Assembly: GCA_903893955.1 (NCBI GenBank)
Contig: CAITOG010000338.1
Location: 1-7,570 of the forward strand
DNA from: an uncultured Actinomycetes bacterium
GTDB lineage: Bacteria > Actinomycetota > Acidimicrobiia > Acidimicrobiales > RAAP-2
Reading direction: 5' to 3'
DNA length: 7,570 bases
The notes beneath the pieces were generated by a model. The model did no database searches and was not told the origin of the DNA. It saw only the letters and a list, made by a program, of their open reading frames with translations. Of the stretch, positions 1 to 6,520 are shown piece by piece. Position numbers and translations under genes: made by a program. Numbering within the stretch: the first letter of the stretch is position 1; each line of letters begins with the position of its first letter.

Positions 1-398
1 CGGCAGAGCTTCTTCTTCTTGTCGGCGAGCTGGTTCGAGCTCTTGACCAAGAAGCAGCTCGAACACACGAACTCGTCTGACTGCTTCGGCAGGACACGCT
101 CAGTCCCGTCACCACGCTCGTCTGGCTCAGGAGCCTCTTCGTCCTCCACTTCGTCTTCGACGACGAGCCGCTCCTTCAAGATGACGTCGAGGCTTGCCTC
201 CACATCATCTGCGTCAGGGACGTCCTCGTCCTCTTCTTCAGTGGCTCGTACATCGGCGACGGGGATCTCTTCGACCTCGTCATCGCCCTCGACGACCTCG
301 TCGAGGTCATCGTCGAGGTCATCGCCGATCGCCTCGTCAAGATCCTCTTCGATCTCGTCGTTGATCTCGATTTCGTCATCCAGCTTGTCTGGTGCCAT
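1..398 (-). CDS. DUF4193-family acidic zinc-ribbon protein, 3' end cut by window edge
   Basis: 132 complete codons are visible from an ATG at 398-396, with an AGGA ribosome-binding site at 406-409, seven bases upstream. About half of the first 100 residues are Asp or Glu, including a short DDLD tandem repeat. The C-terminal part reads VLPKQSDEFVCSSCFLV, with C112 and C115 as a CxxC knuckle. The frame then runs through a Lys-rich stretch to C132 and an Arg codon at the very edge. Members of the actinobacterial DUF4193 family end in this way (two CxxC-like pairs, last residues like CRxC), so probably only a few codons are missing. The role of the family is unknown; the four cysteines suggest a zinc ribbon. 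Typical members are about 100 residues, so this one has an enlarged acidic N-terminus. The long gap from the upstream ThyX-like gene suggests it is transcribed separately. Family assignment is fairly sure; function is not claimed. Confidence 0.85.
   Translation of the reverse strand, partial: MAPDKLDDEIEINDEIEEDLDEAIGDDLDDDLDEVVEGDDEVEEIPVADVRATEEEDEDVPDADDVEASLDVILKERLVVEDEVEDEEAPEPDERGDGTERVLPKQSDEFVCSSCFLVKSSNQLADKKKKLC
300..323. repeat. 12-bp direct tandem repeat, two copies
   Basis: The 12-mer gtcgaggtcatc occurs twice head to tail (300-311 and 312-323). On the minus strand it encodes DDLD twice in the acidic part of the DUF4193 protein. The unit is a multiple of three, so copy-number change would keep the frame. 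It is probably a by-product of low-complexity acidic coding sequence rather than a regulatory element. Confidence 0.7.
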
Positions 399-728
399 AT
401 CTTCTTCCTGCTCGGTCTGCGCGGCAGCATAGATGCCATGTGCGCAGGTGTGGTGGCAATGGGCGGACCGTTGTGCGGTCTGCGGCGGCAGGGCCCGGGG
501 GTCCTTTGGTGCCGTCTCGTCCGTTCGCGCTCCCCGAGAGGTGCACGATCAGCTTCAACGTTCTCTACTCGGCCCCCAGGCCGCCCTCCGCCACTCACAG
601 CGCCCCGAAGATCACCAACCGAGGCCGGCACCCCTCGGGACGTCTCGGACATTAGAAGATATCGACGAGGTCTGCCACCTGAAGCCATGTTGCGCAACGA
701 ATGAGGCGCTGCGCTGAGGGATGGTGGC
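399..728. other. Gene-free spacer and leader between the ThyX-like gene and the DUF4193 gene
   Basis: No convincing gene lies here. Open frames on either strand lack recognisable domains and good start signals. The stretch holds the trailer of the ThyX-like gene and the leader of the DUF4193 gene, both on the minus strand. Visible elements are a 10-bp palindrome gttgcgcaac (689-698), a GC-rich stem-loop (619-638), a second one (570-583) and a small GACCG/CGGTC stem (466-480). None is followed by a T-run in the direction of transcription. A tentative minus-strand -10 box TATGCT lies just upstream of the DUF4193 start (rc of 427-432), but no well-spaced -35 accompanies it. I saw no tRNA-like or other structured-RNA pattern, judging by eye only. 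Confidence 0.5.
619..638 (-). terminator. Possible stem-loop terminator after the ThyX-like gene
   Basis: A perfect 6-bp inverted repeat (ccgagg and cctcgg) flanks an 8-base loop about 90 bases downstream of the ThyX-like stop codon. The stem is GC-rich but short, and no T-tract follows on the minus strand. It could be a weak terminator of a U-less type, or simply a chance palindrome in GC-rich DNA. Confidence 0.22.
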
Positions 729-2360
729 TCAGCGGCCGCCGAGATCGGATCGCTGCCGGCGCTGCTCAGCCCGTCGCTCAGACTCGAGCCGCTCGAGATC
801 TGTCGCGCCGTGGTCGACGTGTGCCATCGCCTCGGCGATCGCTCGATGGCCTGCCACCTCGGCGATCGCTCGGTGCATGTCCTGTGCGACACGACGGTAC
901 GACGGGTGACCCTGAGGGCCCGAGCGCAGCTCGATCAGGTGGATGGCCTCGCGTGCGTTCATCTGCATCACATAGCGAAGGCGGTACGCCAGCGCGACCG
1001 CGTAGCCAGCTTGGTCAGCGTGCTCTTCGAGCAGATCGTGATGGAGCGCTGCTGAGCGTTCCATGGTCTCTGCGTAGGCTCCCTCGAGCCCAGCCTCTTC
1101 AATCACCGCTGGGACGTCGTAGCCGAGGTGAGGCGAGAGCTCTTGCCACTCCACCGTCAAGATCCGGTGTCGCTGGAGATCACGGAAGGCCCCGTAGTCG
1201 GTGACCAGCTCGAAGCGATAGTCGGTCCGCTCGAACGCTCGTCCGGGACGATGGCGACGGTTCGCACGCTCGCCGACGTACGCCCGGATGATGGCGACCT
1301 TGTCGTCATGGCCAAGTGCGCCGACCCGACGGATCGCCTCGGACTCCGACATGGTCGAGCCTGCGAAGCAGATGGCGGCGACGACCTTGTCCTCGCCCTC
1401 GGGATCGAAGTCGACGAGCCTCACCTCTCGCTCGTCGAGGTCGATCGGCTCGGCCAACGCGTCGGGCCACAGGCGTTCGAGCACCGCTGTGGTGTCGGTC
1501 CGAGTCTGCGCCAGGTATTCGCTCCACTCCCCACCTCGCTCGGCAATGTCGATCCTTCGAAGGAAGGATGGGATCACCTTTCGCAGCTCCTCGAGCATGA
1601 GGTCGGCGTAGTGACGTGCCTCTGGGAGCGGATGGCTCCGCATCCGGAGCAGCAACATCTCGTACGACTGTCCGGTCCCGTAGATCCCAACGTTCGAGAG
1701 CGATGCCGCCGGCAGGATGCCACGCACAGCGTCGAGTGCCTTGGCCCTGACGGCCTGACGGTAGACGAAATCGGAGTCGCCGGGCTCTTGGGGGTAACGC
1801 TGCTGGAGCCATGCCTGCGCGTCGGGCAGCATCTGCGCGTAGGCGTCGAACATCCTGTCCATGTCTCCCACGTAGCGCGCGCCCATGGGTGACTCGAGAA
1901 TCTCGGGCGCCCGGTAGTAGCGGTAGTGACCGCTCGGGAGGCGAGCGTCGTAGCCGAGGTAGCGGGTGGACTGCTCGAGGTAGGCCATCAGTCGGCCCCA
2001 CTCGAGGATCTTGGTCAGCAGGTTCGACGCTTGCTCGCAGGCCAGGTGGACGCCGCCGAGCTGCGCTACAGAGTCGTCGCCGTACTCGAAGAAGACCTTC
2101 TCGTAGAGCTCCTCAGCTCGCCGAAGACCGACAGTGGCGTCGAAGCTCAGGTCGCCTGAGAGGTCGAGGTCGCCGACGAACTCATCGAGGAACAAGCGTC
2201 GAAGGCTCTTTGGAGATCTCGAGTAGCGGGCGAAGAGCGCGCCTTTGACCACTTCGGGCAGGTTCACGAGCGCGAAGACAGGCAGATCGACGTTGGTGAA
2301 GTAGGGGCGCAGGATGGCCTGCTCCTCTTCAGTGAAGGTCTCCTCCGCGTACGGGAACAT
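729..2360 (-). CDS. Tandem-domain ThyX-family protein (FAD-dependent thymidylate synthase-like, two Thy1 halves)
   Basis: A 543-residue protein of two ThyX-like halves; ordinary ThyX is about 220-250 residues and acts as a tetramer, methylating dUMP with FAD. The N-half (about 25-275) has GDDSV (94-98), WGR (121-123) and then S131-T-R133-Y134, with exactly the seven-residue spacing of the canonical RHR-x7-S motif. It continues with ILPAAS (215-220) and LRMRS..EARHYA (238-252), resembling the ThyX substrate-binding end. The C-half (about 325-505) has QRHR (396-399), then S409 after nine residues instead of seven, and ends with MNAR..LIELRS..YRRVA. Both halves share LGYD after the motif (135-138, 412-415), supporting internal duplication. 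The ATG at 2360 has an AAGG ribosome-binding site nine bases upstream and follows the helY stop by 11 bases, so it is likely co-transcribed. Family membership is fairly sure; thymidylate synthase activity is doubtful because neither half has a complete motif. Confidence 0.82.
   Translation of the reverse strand: MFPYAEETFTEEEQAILRPYFTNVDLPVFALVNLPEVVKGALFARYSRSPKSLRRLFLDEFVGDLDLSGDLSFDATVGLRRAEELYEKVFFEYGDDSVAQLGGVHLACEQASNLLTKILEWGRLMAYLEQSTRYLGYDARLPSGHYRYYRAPEILESPMGARYVGDMDRMFDAYAQMLPDAQAWLQQRYPQEPGDSDFVYRQAVRAKALDAVRGILPAASLSNVGIYGTGQSYEMLLLRMRSHPLPEARHYADLMLEELRKVIPSFLRRIDIAERGGEWSEYLAQTRTDTTAVLERLWPDALAEPIDLDEREVRLVDFDPEGEDKVVAAICFAGSTMSESEAIRRVGALGHDDKVAIIRAYVGERANRRHRPGRAFERTDYRFELVTDYGAFRDLQRHRILTVEWQELSPHLGYDVPAVIEEAGLEGAYAETMERSAALHHDLLEEHADQAGYAVALAYRLRYVMQMNAREAIHLIELRSGPQGHPSYRRVAQDMHRAIAEVAGHRAIAEAMAHVDHGATDLERLESERRAEQRRQRSDLGGR
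831..872. repeat. 15-bp direct repeat 27 bp apart encoding HRAIAE twice
   Basis: The 15-mer ctcggcgatcgctcg occurs at 831-845 and 858-872, each copy containing the palindrome gcgatcgc. The period of 27 bases is nine codons and gives HRAIAEVAG-HRAIAEAMA in the C-terminal helix of the ThyX-like protein (residues 497-513). It looks like a small in-frame duplication within a helical tail. Confidence 0.65.
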
Positions 2361-2371
2361 GCGATGTGACC

Positions 2372-4537
2372 TTAGAGCGGGGTGGGGTCCTGCCTCGCGG
2401 ATACCACCGGTCCCCCACCTGCGACCACAGATCGCACCACTGCGTGGTGGGCATCGAGGGCGGCCGTGGCGACCTCTGGATCTGACGAGGCGCGAGAGAT
2501 CTGCTCCGCGAGATCTGCAACCTGCTTGAGTACTCGCACGAGGTCACCCGGTGCGACATCGCCGACGTCCCTCGAGGCGACCTCGAGGACCGTCGAGAGC
2601 GCTGCTCCCCTGGCCCACGAGGCGACCGCAGTCGACAGGCCGGGCTCTGGTCGCTTGGTCCGAGGCACCAGGTGGACCTCCTCGATGGTCCTGAGCCGCT
2701 CTGAAAGGGCCGCCAGCGCGTCATGGCGAGCCTGCAGGTCTTTGATCCTGCCCTGGCCAAGTCGATCCGGGAGCGCTCCACGCTTCGACCCCTTGCGCTT
2801 CGAAGGTCCGGCAGCGCCAGGCCGTGCACGCCGGGGCTCAAAGATGAAGGAGGCAAGCACGCCGGCGACGACGGCCGGCTCCGCGCCTTCGAGCACGTCA
2901 GCATCGAGCATCGCGGCGACGAGGACGTCAGCCTCGTGGTAGAGCTTGCGAAGCCGCTCCCCAGAGGCGGTGAGCTTCCACCCCCGGACGTGGCCGGTCT
3001 CCTCGAGGACCGCCATTCTCCTGCCGAACACCTCGCCGACCGAACGCTTCGCTGGGCCACGGTGGTGGTGATCCACCTCGTACTGGGCGAAGGATCGAGC
3101 GAGGACGGCGAGCGCCTCTGGCTCGTCGAAGCGAGCGACGAGATTGCACGCAAGGTTGTACGTCGGGCGGAACGTCGAGTGCAGGTCCGGGGGTGGCGCA
3201 ACGGCCACCCTGGCCACATCGCTGATCGGAGTCTCGGGAGAGAAGGCGACCACTGCATGTCCCTCGTCGTCGAGTCCGCGTCGACCTGCCCGGCCGGTCA
3301 TCTGCGCGTACTCTCCCGAAGTCAACATCGATCGCCCCGAGCCGCCGTACTTGGTGAAGCGCTCCAGGACGACGGTGCGGGCAGGCATATTGATGCCTAA
3401 TGACAGCGTCTCGGTGGCGAACACGGCGCCGAGGAGACCTTGGCTGAAACAGGTCTCTACCGCCTCGCGGAAGGCAGGGACAAGCCCGGCGTGATGGGCG
3501 GCGAAACCTGCCTCGAGGCCTTCGAGCCACTCGTCGTAGCCAAGCGCGTCGAGCTCGTCGTCGTCGAACTCGGCGACGTGGTGCTCAGCGATCGCCCTGA
3601 TGCGGATCCGCTCGGAGCGCCCGACCAGTCGAAGGCCGTCTCGCAGCAGCTGGCGAACGGCGTCATCGCACGCAGCCCGAGAGAAGATGAACACGATCGC
3701 AGGCAGCAAGTCGTTGCTCTCAAGCAGGGCGACGAGCTCAGAGCGTCGAGGGCTGACGAACGCTGGAGGAGGGCCAGAGGGGCGACCACCGCGCCACGAT
3801 CTGCCGCCGGGAGGGCGCCGTCGCATGGTCTGGTCGATCTTGAGGCCCCGCTCCGTGATCCGGTCACCGTCGAGCAGGTCGAACAGGAACGGGCCGCTCC
3901 CGCCGCGAGGCGTCACCGCCACGTGGTGGTGCAGGGTGATCGGTCGGCGTTGCTCGACGATCACTTCAAGGGGCCCGCGCACAGAGCGGATCCAGTCGCC
4001 GAGGACCGACGCGTTCGACACCGTCGCTGAGAGGCAGACGAAGCGCACGTCGGGTGGCGTGAGGATCAGGACCTCCTCCCACACGCCACCTCGGTAGGGG
4101 TCTTGGATGAAGTGCACCTCATCGAGAACGACCAAGCCGAGGTCGACGAGCAGCGGCGAACGGGTCAGGAGCATGTTGCGCAAGACCTCGGTGGTCATCA
4201 CCACGATGGGAGCGCCAGGACGGATGGCGGTGTCGCCTGTCAGTAACCCCACCTGGTCGGCGCCATGCTCGATGATCAGCTCGGTGAACTTCTGGTTGGA
4301 GAGGGCCTTGAGCGGCGTGGTGTAGAACGCCTTCTGCCCGTTGCCCAGGGCCATCGTGATGCCATAGGCGGCGACCAAGGTCTTGCCAGAGCCCGTTGGG
4401 GCGCTGACGAGGACTGAGCTGCCTTGGTCGAGGACGTCGAGCGCTCGATCTTGGAAGGCGTCGAGATCGAAGTGCTGCTGCTCCTTGAAGCGTCGGCGAA
4501 GTGCCGACGTCGCTGGTTGGTCGCCTGGGTCGCTCAC
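2372..4537 (-). CDS. helY: HelY-type DExH helicase (Ski2/Mtr4-like superfamily 2)
   Basis: A 721-residue ATP-dependent helicase, expected to unwind RNA or DNA in the cytoplasm. Motifs in order: Walker A APTGSGKT (46-53), Ia TTPLKALSNQ (73-82), Ib TTEVLRN (115-121), DEVH (139-142), SATVSN (170-175), motif IV AIVFIFSR (280-287), motif V ATETLSLGINMPAR (374-387) and motif VI QMTGRAGRRG (412-421). The tail carries a DSHCT-like stretch with W641, G644 and GDLVR at about 664-668. I chose the GTG at 4537 because it overlaps the tatC stop as GTGA and is followed by a normal helicase start. The open frame continues about 160 codons upstream, but that part is antisense-like shadow of tatC with no helicase similarity. 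GGAAAG lies 11 bases upstream as a weak ribosome-binding site. A Gly/Arg/Pro-rich linker (about 237-263) precedes the second RecA domain. Mycobacterial HelY is about 900 residues, so this one is shorter. It ends in TAA, 11 bases before the ThyX-like ATG. Confidence 0.9.
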   Translation of the reverse strand: MSDPGDQPATSALRRRFKEQQHFDLDAFQDRALDVLDQGSSVLVSAPTGSGKTLVAAYGITMALGNGQKAFYTTPLKALSNQKFTELIIEHGADQVGLLTGDTAIRPGAPIVVMTTEVLRNMLLTRSPLLVDLGLVVLDEVHFIQDPYRGGVWEEVLILTPPDVRFVCLSATVSNASVLGDWIRSVRGPLEVIVEQRRPITLHHHVAVTPRGGSGPFLFDLLDGDRITERGLKIDQTMRRRPPGGRSWRGGRPSGPPPAFVSPRRSELVALLESNDLLPAIVFIFSRAACDDAVRQLLRDGLRLVGRSERIRIRAIAEHHVAEFDDDELDALGYDEWLEGLEAGFAAHHAGLVPAFREAVETCFSQGLLGAVFATETLSLGINMPARTVVLERFTKYGGSGRSMLTSGEYAQMTGRAGRRGLDDEGHAVVAFSPETPISDVARVAVAPPPDLHSTFRPTYNLACNLVARFDEPEALAVLARSFAQYEVDHHHRGPAKRSVGEVFGRRMAVLEETGHVRGWKLTASGERLRKLYHEADVLVAAMLDADVLEGAEPAVVAGVLASFIFEPRRARPGAAGPSKRKGSKRGALPDRLGQGRIKDLQARHDALAALSERLRTIEEVHLVPRTKRPEPGLSTAVASWARGAALSTVLEVASRDVGDVAPGDLVRVLKQVADLAEQISRASSDPEVATAALDAHHAVVRSVVAGGGPVVSARQDPTPL
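4534..4537 (-). other. GTGA stop-start overlap joining tatC and helY
   Basis: The TGA of tatC (4536-4534) and the GTG of helY (4537-4535) share bases in the four-base unit GTGA. Such overlaps usually mean translational coupling by reinitiation. Here the overlap is the main reason for choosing this helY start, because the upstream ribosome-binding site is weak. Confidence 0.75.
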
Positions 4538-5295
4538 CGACGGGCAAGCTTTCCGACCAGGATGGCCAGGAAATAGAAGACCACCAGCGGGATCCCAAGG
4601 GCCAGCATTGAGAGTGGGTCGCCGCTCGGCGTGAAGATGGCGGCGGCCAGGGTGATGGCGATGATCGCCCATCGCCACCACGCCAGGAGCTGTGCAGGGG
4701 TCACGACCCTGGCCAGCTGGAGCCCGACGAGAATCACAGGGAACTCGAAGGTCAGTCCAAAGATGATCATCATCCACATGATCAAGCTGAGGTATTGGTT
4801 TGGGTTGTAGATCTGGGTCAACCCGCTCCCGCCGATGGCGCCTAAGAAGACCAGCGCATGCTCGAAGGTGACGTAGGCGACTGTGGCTCCAGCGAGAAAC
4901 AGGACCATCGAGGCGATGACGAACGGGATGACGTAGCGCTTCTCCTTGGCCTTGAGGCCCGGTGTGATGAACCGCCAGAGCTCGAAGAGCAGCACTGGGG
5001 TGCTCAAGATGAGACCTCCGAAGCAAGCGATCTTGATGCGGAGACTCAGCCCGTCAAGCGGGCTGGTCACATAGAGCGAGCAGTGGCCGTGATAGGCGCG
5101 GCAGTACGGACCCTTCAAGAAGGCGAGGATGTGCCCGTAGCCGATGAACGCGATGACTGCAGCGATCAAGAAGGCGACCGCGCACACCATGAGGCGGCGT
5201 CGGAGCTCAGTTAGGTGCTGCGTGAGCGTCATCGAGTCGGGCGAGGACGTCTCCTCGTCCTTGTCGCTGCGTCGGAGCCGGTCAGCCAGGGTCAT
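4534..5295 (-). CDS. tatC: Sec-independent (Tat) translocase subunit TatC
   Basis: A 253-residue inner-membrane protein that binds twin-arginine signal peptides and forms the core of the Tat pore with TatA/TatB. Family marks are clear: HLTELRRRL near the N-terminus (27-35, E30 matching the conserved signal-binding Glu), SPLDG (78-82), FELWRFITPGLKAKEKR (104-120, with E118 in the position of the second conserved Glu) and FTPSGDPLSM (221-230). Six hydrophobic segments can be seen, at about 36-55, 88-105, 121-142, 169-195, 206-220 and 230-248. Two cysteines (C65, C72) lie in the first extracytoplasmic loop. The ATG at 5295 starts nine bases after the tatB stop without a clear ribosome-binding site, so coupling to tatB is likely. 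A second ATG 21 codons later, just before the conserved HLTELR, is a possible alternative start. Confidence 0.95.
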   Translation of the reverse strand: MTLADRLRRSDKDEETSSPDSMTLTQHLTELRRRLMVCAVAFLIAAVIAFIGYGHILAFLKGPYCRAYHGHCSLYVTSPLDGLSLRIKIACFGGLILSTPVLLFELWRFITPGLKAKEKRYVIPFVIASMVLFLAGATVAYVTFEHALVFLGAIGGSGLTQIYNPNQYLSLIMWMMIIFGLTFEFPVILVGLQLARVVTPAQLLAWWRWAIIAITLAAAIFTPSGDPLSMLALGIPLVVFYFLAILVGKLARR

Positions 5296-5304
5296 CGAGA
5301 CGGT

Positions 5305-5790
5305 TCAGTTCAGCGAGGGATCGATGGGCGTGTCAGTCGACGGTGGCGTCGGCCGTGATGACGTTGTCGACGATGACGACGACGACGGGGTCGTTCGAGG
5401 TGGCGTCATCGCTGGCGGCGGCGAGCTGCCAGGGGACTCCCCCACGGCGTCGGCGGCGCCTAGGTGGGGTGCGCCAGGGTCAGGCTGGAGGTGATCGCTG
5501 TCGTCGGGTACCTCGTCGACGCCTGGGTCTGGCACGAGCGGCTCGTCATCGAGCTTCGCCAACGAGTCGAGCAGCGCCACTGGCGAGCGGGCGAACCGGG
5601 CGATGTCGCCGGTGCTCGGAAGATCAGGCATGTTGGCTCGCACCTCGTCCTCGATACGCGTCGAGAAGCCTCGGAATGCCTTCCACGCCGCACCCATCTG
5701 GCGTGCAAGTCCAGGTAGTTTGTCGGGCCCCACCAGCACCAGGGCGACGACGAGGACGATGACCAGCTTGAGCGGGCTCAGCGACAGCAC
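5305..5790 (-). CDS. tatB: TatA/TatB-family Tat translocase subunit, TatB-like
   Basis: A 161-residue protein with one N-terminal membrane helix (about 6-20), a VGP hinge (20-22) and an amphipathic helix from DKLPGLARQMG onward. The GPxxLP hinge and the long tail resemble TatB; TatA normally has FG at the hinge and is shorter. It should work with TatC in recognising folded export substrates. Position 8 is Lys rather than the Glu typical of proteobacterial TatB. The tail is variable and turns Pro/Ser/Thr-rich after about residue 120, ending in a serine run. I chose the GTG at 5790 because an AGGA site sits eight bases upstream and the membrane helix follows directly; the open frame continues upstream only as shadow of lepB. 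Only one TatA/B gene is visible, so a separate TatA may be encoded elsewhere. Tat family is sure; A versus B is a judgement. Confidence 0.85.
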   Translation of the reverse strand: MLSLSPLKLVIVLVVALVLVGPDKLPGLARQMGAAWKAFRGFSTRIEDEVRANMPDLPSTGDIARFARSPVALLDSLAKLDDEPLVPDPGVDEVPDDSDHLQPDPGAPHLGAADAVGESPGSSPPPAMTPPRTTPSSSSSSTTSSRPTPPSTDTPIDPSLN

Positions 5791-5798
5791 GAGACCGA

Positions 5799-5802
5799 TC
5801 CT
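5799..5802 (-). promoter_or_regulatory. Ribosome-binding site that fixes the tatB GTG start
   Basis: On the minus strand GGTAGGATC places AGGA eight bases before the GTG at 5790-5788. It lies in the 40-base gap after the lepB stop and favours this GTG over any upstream start inside lepB. Confidence 0.6.
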
Positions 5803-5830
5803 ACCGACCCGGCTGCAGCGAGCCCGGCGC

Positions 5831-6478
5831 TCAGGGGATGCCGATTCGGTTGATCGGCCAGATTCGCAGCACGACGTGGCCGATGATGTCGGTGCGCGGC
5901 AAGGTGCCCCACATCCGGCTGTCGCAGGAGTTGGTTCGATTGTCACCCATGACGAAGTACTGGTTGGCAGGGATGGTCTGCGGCTCGATGGCCGGCCCGA
6001 GGGCGGTCGCTGGGAACCACGGTTGTGCGATGGGCTTGCCGTTGATCAGGACCTGGTTCCCTCGAGACGAGATCGTCTCGCCTGGCAGGCCGATGACCCT
6101 CTTGACCAGGTCCTTGATCTGAGGATCAGCGCAGGCGCTCTGCTCGCGAGGCGGTGCGTGGAACACGATGATGTCGCCTCTGCCGGGCGCGTGGATCCGA
6201 TAACTCAACTTCGAGACGACGATTCGATCACCGATCTGGAGCGTCGGCTCCATGGAACCTGATGGGATGTAGAAGGTCTGGAAGATGAACGCTCGGACCA
6301 CGAAGGCGGCCAAGAGGGCAAGCACGAGAACGCCGACCCACTCGCCGATGGCCCTGCTCGTGCTCCTCGAGGCGTCGGCACGCTTGGTCGTCGATGGCGC
6401 AACTTGCGAAGTGTCGGACGGCGCGCTGCTGGTCGGATGACCGGGGTCGGCTGCGTCGTGCTCGGTCCCCTCTGACAT
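5831..6478 (-). CDS. lepB: Signal peptidase I
   Basis: A 215-residue type I signal peptidase, which removes signal peptides from exported proteins at the outer face of the membrane. A polar Ser/Thr-rich cytoplasmic tail (1-44) leads into one membrane helix (about 46-66). The S26 peptidase boxes follow: IPSGSMEPTL (71-80) with catalytic S75, IGDRIVV, DLVKRVIGLPGE with the catalytic Lys at K126, MGDNR (177-181) and SCDSRMWG (184-191). All catalytic residues are present. Two cysteines (C116, C185) lie in the outer domain. It starts 42 bases after pafA and ends 40 bases before tatB, so it is probably in the same transcript. The ATG at 6478 has GAAGG directly against it with no spacing, so the ribosome-binding site is unusual. 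No better start exists, because the next Met is inside the catalytic box. LepB between pafA and tatB is not the mycobacterial order. Confidence 0.95.
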   Translation of the reverse strand: MSEGTEHDAADPGHPTSSAPSDTSQVAPSTTKRADASRSTSRAIGEWVGVLVLALLAAFVVRAFIFQTFYIPSGSMEPTLQIGDRIVVSKLSYRIHAPGRGDIIVFHAPPREQSACADPQIKDLVKRVIGLPGETISSRGNQVLINGKPIAQPWFPATALGPAIEPQTIPANQYFVMGDNRTNSCDSRMWGTLPRTDIIGHVVLRIWPINRIGIP

Positions 6479-6520
6479 CCTTCGCAGGCTAGCCGAGGAG
6501 GTGCTGTTGCCCCTGTCGGC

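Noticed and set aside
466..480. GACCG-TTGTG-CGGTC stem-loop as a terminator or riboswitch
   Set aside because: A 5-bp stem with no T-run and no surrounding conserved pattern is expected by chance in such DNA.
376..558. 60-codon minus-strand frame starting at a TTG in the spacer
   Set aside because: It overlaps the DUF4193 start, has a Pro/Arg/Ala-rich composition and no recognisable motif or ribosome-binding site.
176..892. 238-codon minus-strand frame across the spacer and two genes
   Set aside because: It overlaps two well-supported genes in other frames and its product is Arg/Ser-rich without any domain.
1128..1892. Plus-strand open frame of 254 codons opposite the ThyX-like gene
   Set aside because: It is antisense to a gene with clear family motifs, shows no domain of its own and has the Arg/Val/Gly-rich make-up of shadow frames in GC-rich DNA.
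2329..3258. 309-codon minus-strand frame inside helY
   Set aside because: It is an alternative frame of the helicase C-terminal half with low-complexity Ser/Arg/Pro sequence and no motifs.
4538..5026. N-terminal extension of the helY frame by about 160 codons
   Set aside because: The extension lies wholly inside tatC in another frame, has no helicase similarity, and the GTG overlapping the tatC stop gives a normal start.
5791..5946. Extension of the tatB frame upstream into lepB
   Set aside because: The extension has no Tat features and would put 52 residues before the membrane helix; the GTG at 5790 has a good ribosome-binding site.
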